Source of the DNA: Anaeroplasma bactoclasticum
Lineage (GTDB): Bacteria > Bacillota_I > Bacilli_A > Acholeplasmatales > Anaeroplasmataceae
NCBI RefSeq assembly: GCF_003550015.1
Contig: NZ_QXEV01000012.1
Location: forward strand, 1 to 51,571
Reading direction: 5' to 3'
DNA: 51,571 nucleotides
Position numbers and translations under genes: made by a program. Below are positions 37,801 to 44,100 of the stretch, in pieces. Every line of letters begins with the position of its first letter. The stretch's first letter is position 1. The notes under the pieces were generated by a model that searched no databases, was not told the origin of the DNA, and was given only the letters and a program-made list of their open reading frames with translations.

Positions 37801-37930
37801 CCTAACAAGTACAGAGGTAATTGTTGTATTTGTATTTGCATCTGCAGTGTTTGCGCTTGTATGCGTAATTGTTGCAAGACATATTATCATAAAGAGGAGG
37901 GCACATTATGCGACAGGATCTAGAGAATAA
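28877..37930 (+). CDS. Giant (3017-residue) bitopic surface protein with GLUG-like, InlB-like and helical parts
   Basis: An N-terminal membrane span (residues 5-27, preceded by MKKR) and a C-terminal span (about 2981-2999) followed by the basic tail RHIIIKRRAHYATGSRE enclose ~2950 extracellular residues. Near the start a beta-helix-like region has GLUG-type motifs: YVGGIVAEQDGS (~272), NYVGGLVGKS (~325) and RIGGMVGYSS (~369). The long middle is Tyr/Asp/Asn-rich beta sequence. It includes InlB/Listeria-Bacteroides-like units (YRVYFYID ~1901, YHIYYYLDGN ~2201, YNVYYFIKD ~2411, each followed by D.Y..GD..... and MPA..V..Y). A fibronectin-III-like stretch lies at about 2564-2635 and a helical segment at about 2637-2970. 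The protein would be clamped to the membrane at both ends. No enzyme motif recognised. The next gene starts inside its last codons. Confidence 0.75.
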   Translation: MKKRIIIIFGILISSFLAIALVLGNIMKPNFKSYQTQLNAVKLYDSENETSNFDSSVKNYEIKDSDDVLAFFNIDDDTSGMTFTVTAEEDIDMQGKPLSKMAKFSGTLDGNSKKLLNLSFVERNDDSYAFIEELDTDAVIKNLTIDGITTPTHHNSVGYGDNGYVHFIHKLDSGAMLYNNTFYRIYLGCGYNEGKVYAYGYDDAALVGENNGLISNCYLAEEKGAAENPSLSEVKNYFYGYKHASVFASYGKNGSYIERCDGYGAIVYGYKYVGGIVAEQDGSYITSCLADSFFVGTIPSELLISGLTAFIQTEYQKDTLENYVGGLVGKSLNSTVVNNVFFNQNGYLLCGVADEDKVAVVSSSCGTTRIGGMVGYSSGGSIDYNLFEGSIQQTYVEGVSKANSIKNIVRGDGASSETKHCNVVVRPLDEADDKYFIDVSDGSTPIRTYTAHEAPLYLASPSLNGDGSTTMDFYDMRNSVNFAHCHGYTLSTIYDEMNPSEYKAYKVYYDNDEHVTYSFEAYSNQAYRIDTTNLKHETYYDDFINQGDDLFKAVEKSSNGYSEANIYKRITIEDEQIIFEFTANSKLWDKYYLAYYDAAVKNNVYYNSTFDPYEILEGAYYFICDSQDQSKLSRIAGANEIYRSINNVCETYDKDGNKTDDKASHVLYEGNTVRISNRIWVSGKRPVNYSINSNLNLTKETGYTLSYSYTRYDEGESQFIQTAISDFQSIDTLSTEIVIGDMNFTVYYIFNQSNLSFTGTIQMDTTNITDPEIVFVNQNGQTITSDYLSCTIQSDLSYTMSITPDSSLNFSNTFVRFTYLNNDVAEYKNLASLDSFIKFLGNNDSLHTVILNVNFTADDSLEAELEEDFKTIIYFYPMLGSADPTDYYYSVVEENGGALVERIYKYGYPFNPLADYTLAENQTFRFDYNTLGVRGYLYDRSNSTFYLNVNNVLHNAFSSYNWTVNIIISKTNRQYKIFEYWNCDLVDSMGGKYFEKHDYDFFDYLFYCEEAGLYENNYCYTEAGTDRIPKVFDKKNLYLYNDLETTKRFMIIEIKYYTTYDPNYPENSIEYTGNLEDLEQDIYCVYTLAMSKSESMNYEYTYYDESFGFKYGEDYAANTFEFGFCSSSEAYGDVVDGILINQTDSGNYKHLSVYIPDGLEPYLWIIHYEDETHESVSNYYFAQTLEYIATHEDTILEFKTFYVTTDEESAAYDYVFEYGCGATSTGVLEKNNAFLSYTLANKPYAIRFNVERGYEIANTTAEYTLTNSVYEGVLEDDIHLTVEKSLVYYRINYYWTSGYQIEVEFSNEEGPFYVNNISSDTIAEHWSSYSNEELRGFYALYTINDTSIKYILEEGTIRHCKYNDIEFEGFLIYKNVYTQYNIESNVGVDYRQTPTPSDCRDYYVVFTIAAPESDDNNLTYYHYKQYTMPNSITYGENTYNYSSDGFTFDFSKEKMEFNKPTEYENVRVIYGVEENSIDSTITCTYFYDGNMYLWALLDDSKLDGESPKVPILEDIDSDFTIYRIWSSQNSVTDDIEATIKLRNNTEETKTIVFDAYAYYISGYTISFDLSHYDELGKSAHVHEISNYAAGGSTFSLEVTQNTSINVTLSYKEYTINYSWDVEGKFIFDENIEATEINSSWIYANYQFAQDNGFRYTVEDTEAYLNYYLNVNKMFIFEKDDVRQDVLIAGIHFYQDSLHTTEFDSKPLHPFVGNVYVIIDLAFASDSPLTYYSKEIGTIKLNGVEANYSFKYSSLEYYFEETNVGSAAVKDGTLYYFEPDEGYLWLFVDDEAICPVSIDDEVLNYDYYSITIGDKDGDGFGYNYDVSINGMMTTEGDSGDTRIYYLSKGESFIARFQYDGEEGYEYSQKDNSFGIEKNKIVVENIDQEYTFMVDFGYKKSSYRVYFYIDRSDITNDPDFNYDDVYLDDPTFNAETYTTCEFESSFPAYPEISKEGYRLAGYVIYYGENMIDMYVSPESTIPSHHVIVYGDWVEAGRASFEITYYESNREKLDFEETEMSASSVMLYYVDNVTTEKTLMEQLSFDANNIDTMQYKVSVSKVMDGGYFYRYQFYFFPDDSDNGNLEVYLKLPRTSEYIYFTTLNEVGSGGQFELQYISVATLNADPSDEETHIEVTGEGWYLFGDVVTLTLDIEEGYYAYFTDAELARLVNIYNSNTIRIASMQEISNELGSLEIALSVARRQYHIYYYLDGNLVHTDDYYCGDSVTIWEPSNEQLQGYRKSEWNDTLDTMPAANVTLYASIIYGITKEYTINFSGTVIEGMFFIADNKEEITARTIITEAVVLDNNRIEVTYKENHGFLWMVDPITKTVRYLNVDLDSITEINLVKYTIPDGIDHLSVSNLGYHLTNSIVGVEVTKEPGYTYVTSETKVGNILLISSKENDYEIDLQEEKCKYNVYYFIKDTLVYQDEYYYGDDIILWEYDPTLYDGDFNFVSWSAIPFEVMPASDVLVYGQEGASYSLITMPNVSMLHENETLGKAVFTGGLVKIGNEIIPGEFRFEDSTHVVKKVESATESFVVLFQPNDISLAPYKFEMTILVCNPKYDGDLDDIYLISRTNNSISLHINEKYEFYFENGSYQVGRDFEVSNLKENTTYKITYRYKADDDYCASDAYVFEVRTLSFDEMLYINSQALGLSVIDAAVSYFDNPTVQRYLSLYQEKLSKDYAVEMDGVEAQEFVEFLTEVIGYLTEIEDARIPVSHLDANRIMDYANKCIDELSDLAFNGNASTKNLARYKNYVINVLNVSDSIISTYNISLSDLINQKQSIKLTALTNTNSLDIQNQTSFVINKVDELLEYNYSNYSHVDLNEFKDEYIGNTVILMKDVNKQVHHTDSQMVTQNISKCVTLLQSQTYEDYTFNREEYDAIFFKAAEAAVVAHMQVIVLNDLDRIYIIKIENLDFTKRMSLKNVYLDLVDQYSDFDTFYLEYRKMIEAGNDMTYDDCISTFSSNLEAKLVIPVSSNLTSTEVIVVFVFASAVFALVCVIVARHIIIKRRAHYATGSRE

Positions 37931-38777
37931 TAGGGACCCTGAAGAGTTTAAAAGCTCGAAGGAATTTAATAAAGATCCCAAAGAGGAAAGATTCGCTAAG
38001 GAATACATAAGTGCAGCGGAATCTGATGATCTAAATAAGGAATATCCAGTAGAAACTAAGGTTCAAAGAATTAAACGTGATGCGGCATCTGGTGGTAAGC
38101 TTGCCACTGGTGCTGCAGTCGTTGGTGTTGCATCCTTAATTGTTATTGGTACATCTGGCTTAGTTAATATTAATATGGATGGAAAAATTGAAAAGCTTGA
38201 ATTCCAAGATAATCATATTGTTTATGAGGTAAATGTTTCTGATGTAGAAAAAGGAAATACAATGTATTTTGAAATCTATGAAGGAACAGCATCGAATGCA
38301 CTTACAACAAAAGAAATCATTACAGATGTAGAAGAAACTATAAATGGTCCATATAGTGGTATACTAGATACCTTAGATTTAAATATTGAAGAAAAGCTTA
38401 AAACAAAAGATTCTGTATCCTTTACATTTAGACTTTGTGGTAACACAGGGTTAGTTAATAGAACCTATGATTCTATGATTTTAGAGGTTAATCAATATGA
38501 ATCTGTATTTAGAAGTGTATCCTATATGAGTGATTTTGAAAATTCGGGATGCTTCCTATTTGAAATGGATTTCCAAGATGACTATGGAATATTTACAGAT
38601 TTTGATGCATTTATTAAAGATTCTGATGGAGTTATAAGTAAATGTAGCTTCACAGATAATTTACATGACCAGCAAAGAATAAGTATTATTCATTTAGCTG
38701 GTGGAGAAGCTTATTTTGAATTATCATTTAATAGTAATGGAACAAAAGAAACTTATTCTTATGTTGTTCAAATTTAG
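37908..38777 (+). CDS. Single-span membrane protein with charged cytosolic head and outer domain
   Basis: 289 residues. Overlaps the end of the giant gene by 23 bases in another frame, with AGAGGAGGG just before its ATG, so translation is probably coupled. Residues 1-62 are highly charged (EEFKSSKEFNKDPKEERF), then comes a Gly/Ala/Val-rich membrane span at about 66-88 (ATGAAVVGVASLIVIGTSGL). The remaining ~200 residues are beta-like and Asp/Asn-rich, without recognisable motifs. The positive RIKRD before the span indicates N-in, C-out. Not recognised as a known family. It is probably a component of the same envelope assembly. Confidence 0.75.
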   Translation: MRQDLENNRDPEEFKSSKEFNKDPKEERFAKEYISAAESDDLNKEYPVETKVQRIKRDAASGGKLATGAAVVGVASLIVIGTSGLVNINMDGKIEKLEFQDNHIVYEVNVSDVEKGNTMYFEIYEGTASNALTTKEIITDVEETINGPYSGILDTLDLNIEEKLKTKDSVSFTFRLCGNTGLVNRTYDSMILEVNQYESVFRSVSYMSDFENSGCFLFEMDFQDDYGIFTDFDAFIKDSDGVISKCSFTDNLHDQQRISIIHLAGGEAYFELSFNSNGTKETYSYVVQI

Positions 38778-38791
38778 GAGGAATATTTAAA

Positions 38792-39817
38792 ATGAAAAAC
38801 AAGAAATTAAAAATAAGCGTTGTAGAAATAGTTTTTTGGGTTATCGGTGCTGCATTACTTGCGGTAATATTCTTCCGTAAGAACATCTTCCCTGACGATT
38901 CTATTTTCTATAACCTATATGAAGACTTTGGTGCTACATTTACAGACCAAGCTACTCAGGTATTAGTTCGTATTATTAAGACAATCGTAATCATATTCGC
39001 ATTTATTGTTCCTTATAGAATTTTAAAATTTATCTTAGATTTACCTAAGAAGAAGAATCAGCGCTTAATGACTACAATTTCCTTACTTCAAAGTATTATT
39101 AAATACGCAAGCTTTATTTGTGTATTATTATTCACATTAGCTGCATGGGGTGTAGATCCTACTACATTACTTGCATCTGCAGGTATTGTAACTTTAATTG
39201 TAGGTTTAGGCTGCCAGTCTCTAATTGCAGATATCATTTCTGGATTATTCATTATTTTTGAAGGTGACTTCCAGGTTGGTGATACAGTTGTAATTGATGA
39301 TTGGAGAGGTGTAGTTCAGGCCATTGGTCTTCGTACAACAAAGATTGTTGATTTAGCTGGTAATGTTAAGATTGTAAATAATTCAAATATTACAGATATC
39401 GTAAATAACTCTAAGCAGCTATCTGTTGCGATTTGTAATATTGATATTGATTATGATGAATCTATTGAAAGAGTAGAATCTGTAATTGAAGCAAACTTAG
39501 ATTATATGAGAAAAAGAATTCCAACTATTGTTGAAGGTCCTTATTATAAGGGAATTGAAGCATTAGGTGAATCTGGAGTTACAATTAAGTTAGTTGCAAA
39601 ATGTAACGAGGATGATAAGTATCAGGTTCAAAGAGATTTAAATCGTGAAATTAAGATTATCTTTGATAAGAATAGAGTTATCTTCCCATTCCCACAGGTT
39701 GTTATTTCTGAGCGTGAAGAAAATAATGCTCAAAATGAATATAAGAATATGGATTCCTTCGTTGATGAGCAAAGAGAATTATCTCAAGGCTTTGAAGAAG
39801 GTGGAGGAGGAAACTAG
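38792..39817 (+). CDS. MscS-family mechanosensitive channel
   Basis: 341 residues. Hydrophobic segments at about 10-28, 63-80 and 103-125 lead to the pore helix region GIVTLIVGLGCQSLIADIIS, then the MscS beta-domain hallmark GLFIIFEGDFQVGDTVVID and GVVQAIGLRTTKI. The C-terminal alpha-beta vestibule ends in VIFPFPQVVI, as in small MscS proteins. The tail is acidic and Gly-rich (FEEGGGGN). Last gene of the operon, 14 bases after the previous one and with its own AGGAGG. Known MscS proteins release osmolytes when the membrane is stretched; here its tight linkage to surface proteins may reflect sensing of envelope tension, which is inference. Confidence 0.93.
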   Translation: MKNKKLKISVVEIVFWVIGAALLAVIFFRKNIFPDDSIFYNLYEDFGATFTDQATQVLVRIIKTIVIIFAFIVPYRILKFILDLPKKKNQRLMTTISLLQSIIKYASFICVLLFTLAAWGVDPTTLLASAGIVTLIVGLGCQSLIADIISGLFIIFEGDFQVGDTVVIDDWRGVVQAIGLRTTKIVDLAGNVKIVNNSNITDIVNNSKQLSVAICNIDIDYDESIERVESVIEANLDYMRKRIPTIVEGPYYKGIEALGESGVTIKLVAKCNEDDKYQVQRDLNREIKIIFDKNRVIFPFPQVVISEREENNAQNEYKNMDSFVDEQRELSQGFEEGGGGN

Positions 39818-39825
39818 TTTCCTAT

Positions 39826-39855
39826 GGAGTGTCATTGGACACTCCTTTTCTTTTT
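39826..39855 (+). terminator. First terminator of the AAA+/surface operon
   Basis: GGAGTGTC (39826-39833), loop ATTG, GACACTCC (39838-39845), then TTTTCTTTTT. Confidence 0.9.
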
Positions 39856-39866
39856 GCACAAAAAAG

Positions 39867-39894
39867 GAATCATCCTAGCGATGATTCTGTTTTT
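39867..39894 (+). terminator. Second, tandem terminator of the AAA+/surface operon
   Basis: GAATCATC (39867-39874), loop CTAGC, GATGATTC (39880-39887), then TGTTTTTC. A second stop directly after the first. Confidence 0.7.
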
Positions 39895-39980
39895 CATCTT
39901 TTTTGAAAAATTCCCCCGTTTTTGCTTCTAGATGTCTATTAACACTTGAGGTGAAAATATAATGAAACATATGAAAGGAA

Positions 39981-40009
39981 TTTAAAAAGTATCAAATCTG
40001 TAGTATAAT
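39981..40009 (+). promoter_or_regulatory. Putative promoter of the histidine kinase operon
   Basis: TATAAT at 40004-40009; the -35 position 17 bases upstream holds TTTAAA (39981-39986). Another TATAAT at 39958-39963 has no -35. Confidence 0.4.
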
Positions 40010-40082
40010 AAATAAAAGTATATTTTTGTATAAACTGGCTTAAAAAAGTATAGATATATTTTATAAGGAGGCGAATGACATT

Positions 40083-42617
40083 ATGATGAAAAGAATTTGG
40101 ATTATAATTGTTAACGTCTTTATTATGCTTATGATGATGCTTTTTGTCATTATATTTTCAAATGCTGAAACAAAAGAAAATACGAAAAGACAAATAGAGC
40201 ATTTTGAAAATACAACCATTTCTATGGAGCTTGTTACAGAGAATTATCTTGAAGGAGAGCAGCGTATATGTGATGTTTGGGCAAGATACATCAATAGCCA
40301 AGAAATGACTATGGAGGATGCCATATCCTTTATTCGAGTTTCCCATGTTTTAGCGAATGCATCCGCACATATCGTATTTGAGGATTCCTTAGTGGGCTTA
40401 TCTACAAGAGGTAGAGCATCAAGTCCAACGGATTATTCTGTTTCCTATGAAAGATTAGGCTTGTTAAATGATGATAGCTGGATTTATGGAATGGGAGAAT
40501 CCATTAATATATCTAGAGCGTATACGAATCCAGTAAATGGTGAGCAATCGATTGCGTTCTGTAATTTTATTAATCTTAAGGATGGCCTAGATATGAAAAG
40601 AGCGATCCTACTTAGAGTATTACCGATTTCTGAATTAAAAGAAAAATGGAGCTTCCCTCAGGAGGAATTTGTAAATGCGGAGCTATCCATTATTGATGGT
40701 GATGGAGATTATATTATTAAAGGACATTCCTTCAAGAATTCTAGCTTCTTTGAATTCTATAGATCCTATAATTCTATAGACCCACAGGAATCCGATAGCT
40801 TCTTTAAGGGAATAACATCGAAGACAGGCTCATTTATTATGCTTAATTCTCGTGGTGAGGAATGTATCCTTTCCTATACCCCATTTGCCCAAACTGGTGG
40901 ATGGACCTTACTTAGCTTTATGCCACTAAAGGATTTAAATGTAAATACAGAAAACTGGCTTTTAATAGGATTTGTTTCTATAGGCCTTATCATATTATTT
41001 GTCTTCGATTTAGTAGTTATGCTGTATTTTAATAAAAAGCTTCAAATTACTGCAAGAGAGGCAAGAACCGCAAGTAAGGCTAAAACAGATTTCCTATCGA
41101 CGATGTCGCATGATATTAGAACTCCAATGAATGCGATTATTGGTCTTACAACCATCGCACAAAAGAATATTGATGATAAAAAATCAGTTAGTGATGCCTT
41201 GCATAAGATTACTCTTGCAAGTAATCATTTGTTGACATTAATTAATGATATATTAGATATTTCTAAGGTGGAAAGTGGAAAATTGAATTTATCCCCACAA
41301 ACCTTCTCTATCGTTTTAACTGCTGAAAATTTAATGAATTTATCTCAGCCTTTAATTAAAGCAAAGAATATCGATTTTAGCTTCCATATCAGCCGTATAG
41401 AAAAGGAATATTTATATGCAGATCAGCTAAGATTAAATCAAATTTATATTAATATCCTATCGAATGCCATTAAATATACAGAGCCTTATGGAAAGGTTAG
41501 TGTAGATTTAAAGGAGGAGGAGTCAAATAAGGAGGGCTGTATTAAGCTTACCTATAGGGTTTCTGATACAGGTATAGGTATGAGCAAAAGCTTCATGGAG
41601 ACCATGTATCAGCCATTCTCCCGTCAAACCGATAGTAGAATCAACAGCATTCAGGGTACAGGTTTAGGTCTTGCCATCACAAAACAAATGGTAGACCTTA
41701 TGGAGGGCACAATTGAATGTGAAAGTGAAGAGGGTAAGGGTACAACATTCACTGTTGTATTAGATATTCCTTTATCCGATTATCAAAGAGGAGAAATGAA
41801 GCTTGAGGCATTAGATGTCTTAATTGCGGATGATGATGAGGTTTTATTAGAGACAGCTAAGGATACCCTATCCTCCTTAGGCTTAAACGTGGAGGAGGCA
41901 AGAAGTGGTCTTGAGGCAATCGGAATGATTAAGCATAGGCATGAGCTTGCAAAGGGCTATAATATTGTCATCATCGATTTAAAAATGCCTGATATTGATG
42001 GTATAGAAACTATAAGAAGAATAAGAGCGGAAATCGATTCCGATACACCAATTTTACTTATTTCTGCATATGAATGGCAGGATGTAGAAAGAGAGGCTAA
42101 GGAGGCTGGAGTAAACGGCTTCTTAAGTAAGCCATTATTTAAATCCACCTTATACGATAAAATTAATGAGATTTTAGGTACTGAGGCAAAGGCAGTTGAG
42201 CCTGATGGTGATTATTCCGATTTAGAGGGTGTAAATGTCTTAATTGCAGAGGATTATGATATCAACTGGGAAATTATTTCTGCCTTACTTTCTATGTATG
42301 GAATTACTGCAGAAAGAGCGGAAAATGGTAAGGTTTGCTTAGAAAAGATGAAGGCGGCAAAGCCTAATGAATATACATTAATCTTCATGGATATTCAAAT
42401 GCCAGAGATGAATGGACTTGATGCAACAAGAGAGATAAGAAAGCTTGAGGACAAATACCAATCCTCTATCCCAATCATCGCTATGACGGCAGATGCCTTC
42501 TCTGAAAATGTTACAGAATGCTTAAATGCTGGTATGAATGGACATATCGCAAAGCCTGTAGACATAAAGCTTGTAATTAAAGAAATAAGAAGAATAAAGG
42601 AGGAAGCAAAGAAATGA
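40083..42617 (+). CDS. Hybrid sensor histidine kinase with two receiver domains
   Basis: 844 residues. Membrane spans at about 4-25 and 294-318 enclose a ~265-residue extracellular sensor (Cache-like by position, not confirmed). HisKA: FLSTMSHDIRTPMNAIIGL with phospho-acceptor His343. HATPase_c: QIYINILSNAIKYT, SDTGIGM and GTGLGLAITK. Receiver 1 carries LIADDDE and phospho-acceptor Asp632 (IIDLKMPDIDG). Receiver 2 carries LIAEDYDIN and Asp770 (FMDIQMPEMNG). Both keep the conserved Lys (LSKP, IAKP). There is no Hpt domain in the chain; a separate Hpt gene lies at 45787. AAGGAGG lies at 40065-40071, with the ATG at 40083 or 40086. The stop overlaps the start of the solute-binding lipoprotein by four bases (ATGA). 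Confidence 0.94.
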   Translation: MMKRIWIIIVNVFIMLMMMLFVIIFSNAETKENTKRQIEHFENTTISMELVTENYLEGEQRICDVWARYINSQEMTMEDAISFIRVSHVLANASAHIVFEDSLVGLSTRGRASSPTDYSVSYERLGLLNDDSWIYGMGESINISRAYTNPVNGEQSIAFCNFINLKDGLDMKRAILLRVLPISELKEKWSFPQEEFVNAELSIIDGDGDYIIKGHSFKNSSFFEFYRSYNSIDPQESDSFFKGITSKTGSFIMLNSRGEECILSYTPFAQTGGWTLLSFMPLKDLNVNTENWLLIGFVSIGLIILFVFDLVVMLYFNKKLQITAREARTASKAKTDFLSTMSHDIRTPMNAIIGLTTIAQKNIDDKKSVSDALHKITLASNHLLTLINDILDISKVESGKLNLSPQTFSIVLTAENLMNLSQPLIKAKNIDFSFHISRIEKEYLYADQLRLNQIYINILSNAIKYTEPYGKVSVDLKEEESNKEGCIKLTYRVSDTGIGMSKSFMETMYQPFSRQTDSRINSIQGTGLGLAITKQMVDLMEGTIECESEEGKGTTFTVVLDIPLSDYQRGEMKLEALDVLIADDDEVLLETAKDTLSSLGLNVEEARSGLEAIGMIKHRHELAKGYNIVIIDLKMPDIDGIETIRRIRAEIDSDTPILLISAYEWQDVEREAKEAGVNGFLSKPLFKSTLYDKINEILGTEAKAVEPDGDYSDLEGVNVLIAEDYDINWEIISALLSMYGITAERAENGKVCLEKMKAAKPNEYTLIFMDIQMPEMNGLDATREIRKLEDKYQSSIPIIAMTADAFSENVTECLNAGMNGHIAKPVDIKLVIKEIRRIKEEAKK

Positions 42618-43918
42618 AAAAGGTAATGGGTTTGTTTTTGGGTGCTTTAATGGGTGTATCACTTTTATCCTGCGGACAGGGTAATTCTTCCCCAACTGAA
42701 GGCGAGCAAAGTGAGGAATTTGTTCCATCCTTAGATAGGAATAAGGAATGTGATATCGATATTGTAGGAAGCTATGATAATTTTGAAGCATTAGAGGCAG
42801 AATTTGATAAATTTAATGATTATTATCCTAATGTTCGCCTAAGCTATAGAAAGCTAGATGATTATAATAATACCTTAGCTACGGTATTAGATTCTTCCGA
42901 TAAGCCTAATATTTTCTTTTCCTACACATGGATGATGGGAAATGATAAATATAGCTCTGTAGTTTCTCATATGGAGGAACTTTCGAATAAAAATCTTAAA
43001 TTCAATTTAGATTGTATTCGTAAGGGACTTATTAATCAGGATTCTTCTGGTAATGTATATATGGTACCTGTTTTCTCTAGAACCTATGGCATGCTTGTCA
43101 ATAATGATTTATTTAAAAAGGAAGGTATTACAATACCATCGACATGGGATACCTTAGTTTCTACATCCTTATCCTTCAAGGATAAAGGATATGTAAGCCC
43201 AATTATGGGCTATAGCCTAACGCCTTCAAGCTGTTTTATGAATACGATTGCCTATCCACTATTTGTTGCAGCACTAGAAAAGAATCCTAGTGCTTTAGCA
43301 CTTGCGAATGATTTAAATCCATCTGCAGGAGAATATATGAGAGATTCTTTAAAGGCTGTTACAGATTTAGTAGATAAGGGCTGTATTAATTTAGAGGAAT
43401 GCGATAAGATTGAGGAAAATTATAAAAAGGTATTATTACGCTTCTTTGAGGGCGATGTACCAATGATGGTATGTACGGCAGATACAGTATCTGGCACTAA
43501 GAAAAGAGAAGCAGAATCTGAAGCATTTAAGGCTTCTCCATTTAATTATTCCTTCTATCCAATTCCTTTAACAAAGGATGGTGGCTATTTCATAGACAGT
43601 CCATCTGTTGAATTTTCTGTAAATAAGGATTGCAAGAATTTAGATATGACCAATGAATTCATGAAATTCTTAATTTCAAGCAAGGAGTTAAACGCTATGG
43701 CATCGATTAAGAGGCTTGTAACTCCAACAAAGGATATGCCACTAGATTCTGTATATGAGCCATTTGGTAGCATTCCCAAGGCAAGAATTATTTTCCCGGA
43801 GGTTATCGGTATAAAGGATCCTCTAACCGTTCAGCTTAGAATTGCATCTTACAAGGTAGGAAGAGGAGAAATGACGATTGATGAGGCTATAAGCAATTAC
43901 GGTAGCTTCAAGGATTAA
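42614..43918 (+). CDS. Extracellular solute-binding lipoprotein (ABC family 1 type)
   Basis: 434 residues. A lipoprotein signal peptide ends in the lipobox LLSC (Cys20), followed by a Ser/Glu-rich linker, so the mature protein is tethered outside. The body has the family-1 sugar-binding-protein look: DIDIVGSYDNFEALEAEF..FNDYYPNVRLSY near the start, NIFFSYTWM, VYMVPVFSRTYGMLVNNDLF, FKKEGI..PSTWDTLV and INLEECDKI..., ending in segments with REEM-like surface helices. No ABC permease or ATPase gene is adjacent. It is translated in overlap with the histidine kinase, so it may present a ligand to the kinase sensor domain instead of, or besides, feeding a transporter. Confidence 0.88.
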   Translation: MKKVMGLFLGALMGVSLLSCGQGNSSPTEGEQSEEFVPSLDRNKECDIDIVGSYDNFEALEAEFDKFNDYYPNVRLSYRKLDDYNNTLATVLDSSDKPNIFFSYTWMMGNDKYSSVVSHMEELSNKNLKFNLDCIRKGLINQDSSGNVYMVPVFSRTYGMLVNNDLFKKEGITIPSTWDTLVSTSLSFKDKGYVSPIMGYSLTPSSCFMNTIAYPLFVAALEKNPSALALANDLNPSAGEYMRDSLKAVTDLVDKGCINLEECDKIEENYKKVLLRFFEGDVPMMVCTADTVSGTKKREAESEAFKASPFNYSFYPIPLTKDGGYFIDSPSVEFSVNKDCKNLDMTNEFMKFLISSKELNAMASIKRLVTPTKDMPLDSVYEPFGSIPKARIIFPEVIGIKDPLTVQLRIASYKVGRGEMTIDEAISNYGSFKD

Positions 43919-43928
43919 GAAAGATAAG

Positions 43929-43963
43929 ACCATTCTTCTTTTGAGGAATGGTTTTTATTTTTG
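43929..43963 (+). terminator. Terminator after the kinase/solute-binding operon
   Basis: ACCATTC (43929-43935) and GAATGGT (43946-43952) with further TC/GA pairing inside, then TTTTATTTTTG. Confidence 0.85.
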
Positions 43964-44038
43964 TAACATTTTTGCATATTTTGTAAAAAAAATAACTATA
44001 AATTGAAGAATTTATAGCTCTAAATGGGTAAAATATTA

Positions 44039-44044
44039 TATAAT
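44039..44044 (+). promoter_or_regulatory. Possible -10 box of the response-regulator operon
   Basis: TATAAT in a very AT-rich context. No convincing -35 at 16-18 bases. Placed ~57 bases before the ATG at 44101. Confidence 0.3.
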
Positions 44045-44100
44045 AATATAAATATTAGAATTTATCTTTCAGGAAACTTAAGGAAATAGAGGTTCATTTT

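Noticed and set aside
23967-37930. Sortase (LPXTG) anchoring of the surface proteins
   Set aside because: No LPXTG-like motif with a hydrophobic segment and basic tail is found at the ends of the MBG proteins; the giant protein has a membrane span and basic tail but no sorting motif before it.
42614-43918. A complete ABC sugar transporter locus
   Set aside because: Only the binding protein is present; the neighbours are a histidine kinase and a response regulator, with no permease or ATPase gene.
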